Of a stretch of 64,000 bases of DNA, positions 27,044 to 34,740 are shown piece after piece. The stretch comes from Paenibacillus fonticola DSM 21315. GTDB taxonomy: Bacteria; Bacillota; Bacilli; Paenibacillales; Paenibacillaceae. Each line of letters opens with the position of its first letter. The stretch's first letter is position 1. The translations under genes and the position numbers were made by a program. The notes under the pieces were generated by a model. It was not told the DNA's origin. It ran no database searches and was given only the letters and a program-made list of their open reading frames with translations. The stretch covers positions 62,001 through 126,000 of the forward strand of contig NZ_KB907251.1 in the NCBI RefSeq assembly GCF_000381905.1, in the 5' to 3' direction.

Positions 27044-28084
27044 TTGAATAATCGTGCAGCATTTATGACCGGCCTGAAGCAAATGGAAATCCGTGAAATT
27101 CCGGTGCCCGAGCCGAAAGAGAAGGAGGTGCTCGTCAAGCTTGAATACGTCGGCATTTGCGGATCGGACGTGCATTATTACGAACATGGCAAAATCGGCG
27201 ACTTCATTGTTAACGGCGATTTTATCCTCGGGCACGAGTGCGCGGGCACGGTCGTCGCTATCGGTAAGGGCGTCAAGCAGCTGCAGGTAGGAGACCGCGT
27301 AGCTCTGGAGCCGGGCGTGACCTGCGGGCAATGCGAATTTTGCAAAAGCGGGCGCTACAATCTTTGCCCCGACGTTGAATTTCTCGCTACGCCGCCCTTT
27401 CATGGCTGCTTTGAAAACTACATTGCATTTCCGGAGAACATGGCGTTTAAGCTTCCTAGTCCTATTACGACTAGAGAGGGTGCGCTCGTCGAGCCCCTTT
27501 CAGTTGGCATGCACGCTGCCAAGCAGGGCGGCGTCACGCTCGGCAGCTCCGTGGTCATTCTTGGCGCAGGCTGCATCGGCCTGACGACATTGCTGGCTTC
27601 CAAAGCTTTTGGCGCTATCGACATTACTGTTGTGGACGTCATTCAGAAGCGGCTGGATAAAGCGATGGAGCTTGGAGCAACGCGAGTCATCAATGCGGCC
27701 GAGATAGATGCGGTCAAGCTGATTTACGAGTTGACGGACGGCGTCGGCGTGGATATTGTGATGGAGACTGCAGGAGCGGTAAAAACAGTACAGCAGACGG
27801 CATACATGGTCAAGCGGGGCGGGACAGTCGTCCTGGTCGGCATGGCGCCGCAGGATATTATTGAATACAACTTCGCCAAGCTGCTGGGTAAAGAGGCTGA
27901 GATCAAAACCGTGTTCCGCTACCGGAACATCTATCCGCAGGCGATCAAGGCCATGGCCGAAGGGATTATCGACGTGTCCGGCATTGTGACCCACGAGTAC
28001 AGCTTCGATGAAATTGCCGAGGCGTTTGACGTCAATATCAACCGGAAAAACGACGTCGTAAAAATCGTTATCAAAATCGATTAA
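27044..28084 (+). CDS. Zinc-dependent polyol dehydrogenase (sorbitol/xylitol type)
   Basis: Medium-chain NAD(P)-dependent dehydrogenase, 346 residues. The catalytic zinc ligands are Cys39 (GICGSDVHYYEHG), His64 and Glu65 (GHECAG). The structural zinc loop is CGQCEFCKSGRYNLC, and the Rossmann motif is VVILGAGCIGLTT. The GSDVHY pattern is typical of sorbitol, L-iditol and xylitol dehydrogenases. I favour the TTG at 27044 because GATGGAGGCG lies just ahead of it; the in-frame ATG at 27029 is part of that site. As last gene of the mannoside operon it may link fructose to sorbitol, or xylulose to xylitol if lyxose is the substrate. Confidence 0.87.
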   Translation: MNNRAAFMTGLKQMEIREIPVPEPKEKEVLVKLEYVGICGSDVHYYEHGKIGDFIVNGDFILGHECAGTVVAIGKGVKQLQVGDRVALEPGVTCGQCEFCKSGRYNLCPDVEFLATPPFHGCFENYIAFPENMAFKLPSPITTREGALVEPLSVGMHAAKQGGVTLGSSVVILGAGCIGLTTLLASKAFGAIDITVVDVIQKRLDKAMELGATRVINAAEIDAVKLIYELTDGVGVDIVMETAGAVKTVQQTAYMVKRGGTVVLVGMAPQDIIEYNFAKLLGKEAEIKTVFRYRNIYPQAIKAMAEGIIDVSGIVTHEYSFDEIAEAFDVNINRKNDVVKIVIKID

Positions 28085-28099
28085 TTTAGTAAGGTAGAT

Positions 28100-28120
28100 G
28101 TAAGGGGTTGTCCCGAAGGT
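28100..28120 (+). repeat. Left copy of 21-bp inverted repeat bounding the island
   Basis: This 21-base sequence (reading GTAAGGGGTTGTCCCGAAGG from its first base) matches the reverse complement of 30623–30643 at 19 of 21 positions. The two copies face each other across the IS110-bearing island, as terminal inverted repeats of a transposable element would. Confidence 0.6.
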
Positions 28121-28216
28121 AGTTTTTTCCACCAGGCGGTGCTTCGCTGCATGACGGCGGTCGGTCGACCAAAGCAGGAACAGATGAAACGGGCAACACG
28201 ATTTCACTATTACGAT

Positions 28217-28265
28217 AAAAGCGCAAGTTCTCGGGCTATATCAGGCCCGGAATTTGCGCTTTTTG
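28217..28265 (+). terminator. Terminator of the mannoside operon
   Basis: A long stem beginning AAAAGCGCAA and ending TTGCGCTTTT, with an inner TCGGGC/GCCCGG stem, is followed by further T residues. It is symmetric enough to work in both directions. Confidence 0.8.
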
Positions 28266-28701
28266 CTTCATGGTGGCCCATTTGAGCATATTATCGATTT
28301 GCAAGTGAAAGCCTCCCGACCTCTAGGTTTACTTTGGGCAGGCCGCATAGCAGGAAGCGCCGAAATCCTCGATTTATAACTTTATAATGGCGAAGCTCTT
28401 TACATCGTATTCGCTTATGCTTACTTCTTACTGCTTACTACTTACTACTTACTGCCTTTTAACGCTTTTAATAGTTCAACCCTTGTCTAAATGGATTTAT
28501 AGTAGTTAGTTTCTGCGGTCAAGAAGGAAATGTAAGTTTAAATGGATTTCATGTCGTTAAAATAAGGAAAATTGCCAATCATGGAATGGATTCTTAATAT
28601 AGCTACATTAAATCCATCTAATCCCCTTAAGTATTCGTTTTGAGCATAATTAGATACATGAAATCCATTCCCTCGTATTTTAGGGATTATCTCACGAATG
28701 C
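28266..28701. other. Non-coding stretch with palindromic repeats
   Basis: I find no credible gene here. It contains short CTTACTA-type microrepeats near 28418–28458 and a palindromic element in which a 14-base sequence at 28541–28554 (AATGGATTTCATGT) recurs inverted at 28656–28669, with a second inner AATGGATT…AAATCCAT pair. It looks like accumulated mobile-repeat debris. Confidence 0.55.
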
Positions 28702-29024
28702 TCAATCATTCGCAGGATTTTAACTTTCAAAAGTCAGGCAAAGCGAGTTAGGTTGGGACAGACGTCCGTCAGCGACATTTTCGGGCATGCGGGAACAGAA
28801 GTCGCACCAAACGACCTTCGTATGAGTGCTCTACTGCACGCTCCACATTAACCTTGGAGGTTCACCCTCCCATGTCTCAACGGGTCTGCGCCCTTACATT
28901 CCTTCGTTTTACCTGACCAAGGTGTGGAGACCGATTGCGTTTAGGTGACGGGTCTAGGCCCTTTTGGATTTCACACTCGGTTCTCTGTACGTTCTTTGCT
29001 TTGAAAATCCTGCAAATGAATCAA
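28702..29024. other. Inverted-repeat-bounded non-coding segment beside the IS110 transposase
   Basis: About 320 bases downstream of the dead transposase are flanked by imperfect 20-base inverted repeats (28702–28721, ending GCAGGATTTT, and 29004–29024, beginning AAAATCCTGC). Inside are several short GC stems such as GGAGG…CCTCC, and no open frame. It may be the IS right end, and could encode a guide-type RNA of the kind known from the IS1111 subgroup. That is inference. Confidence 0.4.
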
Positions 29025-29076
29025 CCCTCGTAAAATCGGGTAGTGTTCGGTTCATGACTGTAATACTCGGCAAACC

Positions 29077-30370
29077 CTATGCGGCCATGAGACTATGGGC
29101 TTCGGATCGGTACGTTTCTCCGCGTTGAGCCATACCGATCAATATACGGGACAGCTTACCGATCAGCTTGAAGATGGATGCATACTTCTTCATCCCCTTT
29201 TTCTGGTTATCCTCATGCCATCGCTTGAAGTCTGGATTTTGCCGTACAAGAGTAAGTACGCCTAAGAAAAAGTATTTTCGCAACATGCCGTCTCTGCGTT
29301 TGGAGAGCTTGATCTGTCCCTTAAACTTGCCGGAGGTACACTCAGCCAGGTTGAGGCCAGCACGTCGCAGGAGCTGGCGTCCAGCAGGAGCTGGCGTCCA
29401 TGGTCATAATATCGAAGATCCCCGGCGCAGCCCAGTAAAGCCGCAATGGTGATAGTTCCGAGCCCTTCCATACTCCGTAGTTGCTTTGCCAATGGGATAC
29501 TGTTAAGCAGAGCCTCCACTTCCTGCTGTATCTCACCCAGCAGACGTATCGTCTGTTCGTAGGCATCCAGCAACCGTTGTAAGTCACGGCGGGCTTCTTC
29601 TAGCACTCGCGTTTCGCCGATACTGCGCGTGGCTGCCTGAAGTAGTTGAACGGCTGTCGCTTTTCCGCTGACTCCGCCTGGACGCTTCATGCCTTGCTTG
29701 CGCCAACACTCAATGACGTCATCGGCACTCAAATTCCACAGGTCGGATGGCAGAGGGAACGCGCGAAGTGACGCCAGTGAGCGTAAAACCGTCCAATTCG
29801 GGAATACCTGTCTGAATTCGGGGAAGTACAGATCAACCCAGCGGATAATGCGATTTCCTAGGCTGGTGGATAATTTGACCCAGTATTCTCGATCGCTCAT
29901 CGTTGTCTTAATTCGTTCGAAGATAGCCTCTTGCGGCGCGTAATCGGTGTAGAAGCCACGGCTGACGACATCAGCAATCGTCAGCGCGGCTTTCGGATCG
30001 TTCTTGGACGGACTATTGTCGCGATTTTCCTTGTTGCGATGCGTGGTGACCGGATTCACAAGTACGACCTCGATCCCCTGATGAAGTAGCCAATTCGCCA
30101 AGTTAAACCAGTAGTGCCCGGTCGGTTCCAGACCAATGATGAGAGACGGTAATTGGTGTTTACCTGAGCGTCTTGAATCCAGCGCAAAAGACGTTCGAAA
30201 CCTTCGACGATATTCGGAAAGGAAAGATGGCGATAAGTGAGTACGCGTCCACGGAAATCGGTCATTTGTGCAGCGTGGGTATCTTTTGCAATGTCGATCC
30301 CCACCACCGCATGGTGATTAGTAATTCGTTCAATACGTTGATTCGTTACGTGATTTCTAGTAAACTTCAT
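29077..30370 (-). pseudogene. IS110-family transposase, inactivated
   Basis: Reverse-strand transposase broken into three frames. Reading from 30370 it starts MKFTRNH after AAGGAGGCGC and shows the DEDD-type first Asp (VVGIDIAKD). One base is missing near 30151–30154, after which the frame continues SLIIGLEPTGHYW with the catalytic Glu. The fourth catalytic Asp in SKNDPKAAL is Ala (codon 29988–29990 is GCC where the family has Asp). A perfect 17-bp tandem duplication (29367–29383 and 29384–29400) then shifts the frame again; removing one copy restores YDHGRQLLRRAGLNLAE and runs on to the stop at 29077. With both indels corrected, the length is exactly 426 codons. Family assignment is firm; the element cannot make active enzyme as it stands. 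Confidence 0.92.
29367..29400. repeat. 17-bp tandem duplication inside the transposase gene
   Basis: The sequence GCAGGAGCTGGCGTCCA occurs twice head to tail with no mismatch. Seventeen bases is not a multiple of three, and deleting one copy rejoins the two transposase frames. Confidence 0.95.
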
Positions 30371-30622
30371 GGTAAGCGCCTCCTTGATGGGTTTTTAGGG
30401 CATTGACCCGTGACACCCCCATCATACGAGGCGTCCCTTTTTTTGTCGAACGCTAATTCTTAGCATCTACAGGAATGTTTATTGTATGACCTGTACGACA
30501 GGTTAGTATATCCAACAGTTTATATAAGGGGATTTAAAGAATAGGATGCAGGTAAAGGGGAAAATGGATTCCGAAGAAACAGAAAGCTTTTTGAAAGAAG
30601 GGGGCCTCAGCCATCTATGATC
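30371..30622. other. Non-coding left end of the IS110 region
   Basis: No gene is visible. The part next to the transposase start contains a GGGTCAATGCCC-type hairpin (around 30397–30411) and a run of seven or more T residues near 30438. In the IS110 subgroup the bridge RNA is encoded upstream of the transposase, so this is one of two places to look for it. The IS boundary cannot be set from this copy alone. Confidence 0.35.
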
Positions 30623-30643
30623 ACTTTCGGGACAGCCCCTTAC
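30623..30643 (-). repeat. Right copy of 21-bp inverted repeat bounding the island
   Basis: This is the inverted partner of 28100–28120, with 19 of 21 bases matching. It lies directly against the first nested palindrome. Confidence 0.6.
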
Positions 30644-30645
30644 TT

Positions 30646-30786
30646 CCTTCCTGCCTCCCTGGAAAAGAATAACGAATCGCAGGAGTTCACGTCCGCCTTT
30701 GGAAGCCATTTGTCACATCAAAGTCTAATCCATAACAAATGGCGGACAACAGCGGCCCGCAGATCGTAATTCTTTTCCACTCATTT
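30646..30786. repeat. Nested palindromic repeat, copy 1
   Basis: A unit of about 140 bases whose ends are inverted (GGAAAAGAATAACGAATC at the left, GATCGTAATTCTTTTCC at the right). A second inner inverted pair, GTCCGCC…CCATTTGT and ACAAATGGCGGAC, lies within it. It recurs 183 bases further on with few differences. Confidence 0.8.
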
Positions 30787-30830
30787 TGAAAAAACGATAT
30801 CGGAAGCATCCTTGGTGCTGAAGGATTTAT

Positions 30831-30969
30831 TTCTTCCTGCCCAGGAAAAGAATAACGAATCGCAGGAGTTAACGTCCGCCTTTGGGAGCCATTTATCACA
30901 TCAAAGTCTAATCCATAACAAATGGCGGATAACAGCGGCCCGTAGATCGTTATTATTTTCCCCTCATTA
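30831..30969. repeat. Nested palindromic repeat, copy 2
   Basis: Near-identical direct repeat of the unit at 30646–30786, with the same outer and inner inverted pairs. It has no coding capacity. It resembles a non-autonomous MITE or a REP-like unit able to fold into a long hairpin. Confidence 0.8.
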
Positions 30970-31148
30970 AGAGGTTGTCAAAAAGTCAATTTTTGATCAC
31001 GAAGTAAAACAGGGAGTGTACTCGACATCGAATCTTGAATTCAGCTGAGACTTCCAGTGCTCACGTAGGTTTCTCCTACGCTCCGCTCCTCAGCCTCTAG
31101 CTTCATCCAACCTTCTCGGTGCTGAAAGACTTACTTTTTGAACACTTA
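30969..31148. repeat. MITE-like element with terminal inverted repeats
   Basis: About 180 bases that begin AGAGGTTGTCAAAAAGT and end ACTTTTTGAACACTTATTCT, so the ends are imperfect inverted repeats of about 20 bases. The interior has no gene. The right end reaches the stop codon of the AraC gene. From memory, similar elements are common between Paenibacillus genes. Confidence 0.65.
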
Positions 31149-31150
31149 TT

Positions 31151-32104
31151 CTATATAAACGGATTGTCGCGATAATGCCGCTCGGCATCGACCACCCGGC
31201 GGTCGGGGTGATTGAGCTTGCGATAGCCCTGTGGGGAAAGGCCTGTCCAGCGTTTAAACTGCTTACTGAAATGGGAGGCGTCCCGGTAGCCGAGCCGTAG
31301 GGCGATTTTCTCTACGGACAGGCTATAATTTAGCAGCAGCAGCTTGGCCTGGCGGATAATCAGCCCCGACAGATACTGCCGCGGAGATTTGCCGTACACC
31401 TGCCGAAATACGCGGTTGCAGTGAGCGGGACTATATCCTAATTCGGCAGCTATGTCCTCGATGCCGGGTCTCCGTTCACTGGCAGCTGTCGACGCTGATA
31501 CTAACCGGGCGAGGTGCCCCTCAATGACATTAGCGAGTAGAACCGCGTTCTCGGGTGGGCTTGGCTCATACGAAGACGGGGCAACGTTCATTTCCGATAA
31601 GACCCAGCCGCTGAGAGCGGTGAGCAGCCGGAGCGAAGCACGAAGCGCATTTAAGCGCTGGCGATGCGTGTCCGGTTCACCGGAAATCGTGGAGCGGATG
31701 AAATCGTCCAGCGCCTCCCGAATTGCTAATACTTCCGTTGTCTCTCCGGTAATAATGACTGAATCCACCATCATCAGGGAGCGGCGAAGGGAAGAATCAT
31801 CGATATCGAAATTAAGGGCGTAATACGTCATCCCTTCCGGTCCCCCTGAACCTTGGCTGGAATGCTCTACGCCAGGGCGGATGAACAGGATGTCTCCGGC
31901 TAGCTGAAGGAAGGGATGGCCGGCGACGGTCATATGCTGCTCACCCTCCAGCACGATGTTGATTTCAAACGCTCGATGCTGATGTGCGGGATAGCGCCAT
32001 TCCGCGTTTACTTTACGCCAATGGGTGGCATAAATTTGGAATGCTGCTTGAATATCCGGTGACATAATACTGTCCATGGTGTTAGATAAACCTGTATAAT
32101 CCAT
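31151..32104 (-). CDS. AraC-family transcriptional regulator with cupin sensor domain
   Basis: One-component regulator of 317 residues. The N-terminal cupin-like AraC_binding domain spans about residues 20–160 (HQHRAFEINIVLEGEQH, GDILFIRPGVEHSS). The C-terminal pair of helix-turn-helix motifs ends GLSPQGYRKLNHP. The ATG at 32104 has AGAGGTTCC upstream; the adjacent GTG at 32107 is an alternative. It is divergent from the GH52 beta-xylosidase gene with 186 bases between the starts, so it is the likely switch for that gene, probably responding to xylose or xylo-oligosaccharide (inferred). Confidence 0.88.
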   Translation of the reverse strand: MDYTGLSNTMDSIMSPDIQAAFQIYATHWRKVNAEWRYPAHQHRAFEINIVLEGEQHMTVAGHPFLQLAGDILFIRPGVEHSSQGSGGPEGMTYYALNFDIDDSSLRRSLMMVDSVIITGETTEVLAIREALDDFIRSTISGEPDTHRQRLNALRASLRLLTALSGWVLSEMNVAPSSYEPSPPENAVLLANVIEGHLARLVSASTAASERRPGIEDIAAELGYSPAHCNRVFRQVYGKSPRQYLSGLIIRQAKLLLLNYSLSVEKIALRLGYRDASHFSKQFKRWTGLSPQGYRKLNHPDRRVVDAERHYRDNPFI

Positions 32105-32290
32105 CACGATCGGAACCTCTTCTGCATGAAAGTAATAGCCATATTATATCATAGGGCAATCCGGGCGGCGGACGTCCGTTTTGCCCATTTTGTCGTATGA
32201 TTTGACCCTGTTCCTCCCGGAATGAAAGCCTTAACATAGATTTTGAACGAATGCTTTAAGGAGATATTATGATAAAAGGAGTGTCGAAGC

Positions 32291-34423
32291 ATGACGCCGG
32301 ACAATCAGTTTTTTAATGCCCATCACTCGCCGATTGGGGCTTTTTCCAGCTTTACTTTAGGTTTTCCCGAGGCGGGAGGCGGATTTGATTTAGAGCTTGG
32401 CCAATCACCTAAGCAGAACGTTTATATCGGGCTCGAACGAGAGGATGGCAGCGGTTATGATTCCTTTCCATTTCATGAAATGACAGGGGAAGATGACCGC
32501 AAGCGTTATGACGTGGAGAAGGAAGACGACCCAGCCGTAAAAAAGAAGCGGAGAATCATCCATCATTTCCCCCGGGAAGTGATCAAGCGGGATTTCCGGC
32601 TGACGACCGACAGCTGGAGTGCAGGTGACCTGACTTTCCGCATTATCTCGCAGGTGCGGCCTGTTCCCGATCCAAAGATCGCAGCGGAAGAGGAATTGAA
32701 GGATGTGCTCGTTCCGGCTGTTCTGGTAGAAATTGAAGTGGATAATACGGCATGTCACCGGTCAAGACGAGCCTTCTTTGGCTTTCGAAAAGTCGATCCG
32801 GCCGGCTCTATGCGCAGACTGGACGATGTGTCGGATCGGCTGGCTGGAATCGGACAGGGGCGATTTATCGCGATCGCGGCCGAGCGGGGCACGGCGCAAT
32901 CCGGCCTTTTTTTCAATATAGAAGAGATAGTTAGACCGGTGCACGAAGAGAACTGGGGTTTCGGGCTTGGCTCGTCCGGGGCCATGCTAATGGACGTTCC
33001 GGCGGGAACGAAGCAAACCTATCGTTTTGCCGTATGCTTCCACAGGGCCGGATATGTAACGACTGGTATAGATGCGGGCTATTACTATAACCGCTTTTTC
33101 CCGAATATCGAGTCGGTCGCTGAATATGCCTTGTCCAGGTTTGATGCCATTAAGGCGGAGGCGGAGCGGGCGAACGCTTGGCTTGACAAAGCTTCTCTTA
33201 ACGAGAATCAGGCCTTCATGCTGGCCCATGCTATTCGCAGCTATTACGGCTCTACGCAGCTGCTGGACTATAACGGCGATCCCTTCTGGATTGTCAATGA
33301 GGGCGAATACCGGATGATGAACACCTTCGATTTGACGGTGGATCAGCTGTACTATGAGCTGCGGATGAACCCGTGGACAGTGCGCAATGAGCTGGACATG
33401 TTCGTGGAGCGCTACAGCTATGAGGATACCGTAACCTTCCCGGGCGATCGTACCGAGTATCCTGGGGGAATCAGCTTTACGCATGACATGGGCGTCAACA
33501 ACTCCATATCCCGCCCAGGTCATTCCTCTTATGAGATCTACGGACTGGACGGCTGCTTTTCGCATATGACCCATGAGCAACTGGTAAACTGGATACTTTG
33601 CGCGGCGGCGTATTACGACAAGACGAAGGACTCCGCGTGGATAACGAAAAATATCGGCATAATGGAGCGCTGTTTGGACAGCATGTTGAACCGGGATCAT
33701 CCCGATCCGGCGCAGCGAAACGGCATTATGGGTCTCGACAGCACCCGCACGAAAGGCGGCGCGGAGATTACCACGTATGATAGTCTGGATGTCTCCTTGG
33801 GCCAAGCGCGCAGCAATATTTATTTGGCGGGCAAATGCTGGGCGGCTTATGTGGCGATGGAGAAGCTGTTTGCCGAGTTTGGGAAGGCAGAAAGAGCTCA
33901 GACCGCAGGGGAGCAGGCTGAAAAATGCGCAGCAACGCTCGTGGCCAGCGTCACCGATCAAGGATATATTCCGGCCGTCATCGGGGAAGGCAATGATTCC
34001 AAAATTATTCCGGCCATTGAAGGCCTCATCTTTCCTTACGTGACGGGCTGCCGGGATGCACTGGAACGCAGCGGACGTTTTGAAAAATATATTAAGGTCC
34101 TGGATCAACATCTGCGCAGCGTGCTGCAGGTCGGCATCTGCCTGTTTGAAGACGGAGGCTGGAAGCTGTCCTCGACGAGCAACAACAGCTGGCTGAGCAA
34201 AATTTATCTCTGTCAATTCATCGCCCGGCAAATATTAGGCCTCAGTTGGGATGAGCAGGGCCGCAAAGCCGACAGAGCCCATGTGGAGTGGCTGACGCAT
34301 CCAGAACTCTCTATCTGGAGCTGGAGCGATCAAATTCTCTCGGGGCAAATTATCGGCAGTAAATATTATCCGCGGGGCGTAACGGCTATATTGTGGCTGG
34401 AGGAGAACGCAGCAGAGAAATAG
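32291..34423 (+). CDS. Beta-xylosidase, glycoside hydrolase family 52
   Basis: Intracellular retaining exo-beta-xylosidase that releases xylose from xylo-oligosaccharides. The 710-residue protein matches the Geobacillus GH52 enzymes over its whole length, from FFNAHHSPIGAFSSFTLGFP at the start to GSKYYPRGVTAILWLEE at the end. The nucleophile is Glu337 in WIVNEGEYRMM and the acid/base is Asp497 in TTYDSLDVS. These fall two residues after the Glu335 and Asp495 that I recall for the Geobacillus stearothermophilus enzyme. No signal peptide. The ATG follows AAAAGGAGTG. GH52 is a small family almost wholly concerned with xylan, which fixes the theme of this module. Confidence 0.96.
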   Translation: MTPDNQFFNAHHSPIGAFSSFTLGFPEAGGGFDLELGQSPKQNVYIGLEREDGSGYDSFPFHEMTGEDDRKRYDVEKEDDPAVKKKRRIIHHFPREVIKRDFRLTTDSWSAGDLTFRIISQVRPVPDPKIAAEEELKDVLVPAVLVEIEVDNTACHRSRRAFFGFRKVDPAGSMRRLDDVSDRLAGIGQGRFIAIAAERGTAQSGLFFNIEEIVRPVHEENWGFGLGSSGAMLMDVPAGTKQTYRFAVCFHRAGYVTTGIDAGYYYNRFFPNIESVAEYALSRFDAIKAEAERANAWLDKASLNENQAFMLAHAIRSYYGSTQLLDYNGDPFWIVNEGEYRMMNTFDLTVDQLYYELRMNPWTVRNELDMFVERYSYEDTVTFPGDRTEYPGGISFTHDMGVNNSISRPGHSSYEIYGLDGCFSHMTHEQLVNWILCAAAYYDKTKDSAWITKNIGIMERCLDSMLNRDHPDPAQRNGIMGLDSTRTKGGAEITTYDSLDVSLGQARSNIYLAGKCWAAYVAMEKLFAEFGKAERAQTAGEQAEKCAATLVASVTDQGYIPAVIGEGNDSKIIPAIEGLIFPYVTGCRDALERSGRFEKYIKVLDQHLRSVLQVGICLFEDGGWKLSSTSNNSWLSKIYLCQFIARQILGLSWDEQGRKADRAHVEWLTHPELSIWSWSDQILSGQIIGSKYYPRGVTAILWLEENAAEK

Positions 34424-34447
34424 GGCGAACATTAAGCCGCAGACGGA

Positions 34448-34576
34448 CAAGTACAAGTACAGTGAAAGTACAAATGCATACGTGCAAATGCAAGTACAAG
34501 TACAGTGAAAGTACAAATGCATACGTGCAAATGCATGTGTAAGTACAGTGAAAGTACAAATGCAAAGATGTACAAG
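34448..34576. repeat. Three tandem copies of a 43-bp repeat
   Basis: The motif GTACAGTGAAAGTACAAATG occurs at 34457, 34500 and 34543, exactly 43 bases apart. The first two units are nearly identical and the third is diverged, and further GTACAA-type fragments trail after it. The array fills the gap between the xylosidase and the next kinase and has no coding role that I can see. Confidence 0.85.
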
Positions 34577-34740
34577 TGCTCTGTACTGCAGATACAAAAG
34601 CAATTACAAATGAGCTAGTGTATGCAAGAGCAACTACGAGTGCGAGCGTCTGCAGCGGCGGCAAAAGTAATCGGCCTTCGATAGAGGACAAGCTTTAAGC
34701 CTTTAGAGAAGGCTCTTTTCTATATTTGGGGGAGGGAGTG

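Noticed and set aside
28418-28458. CTTACTA microrepeats as a regulatory array
   Set aside because: Low-complexity sequence in a gene-free stretch with no neighbouring promoter.
32987-34231. 414-residue antisense frame inside the GH52 gene
   Set aside because: The sense frame matches GH52 over its full length with catalytic residues; the antisense frame resembles nothing.
34235-34691. Cys/Thr/Tyr-rich reverse frames over the 43-bp repeats
   Set aside because: They are translations of the tandem repeat itself, with no start signal.
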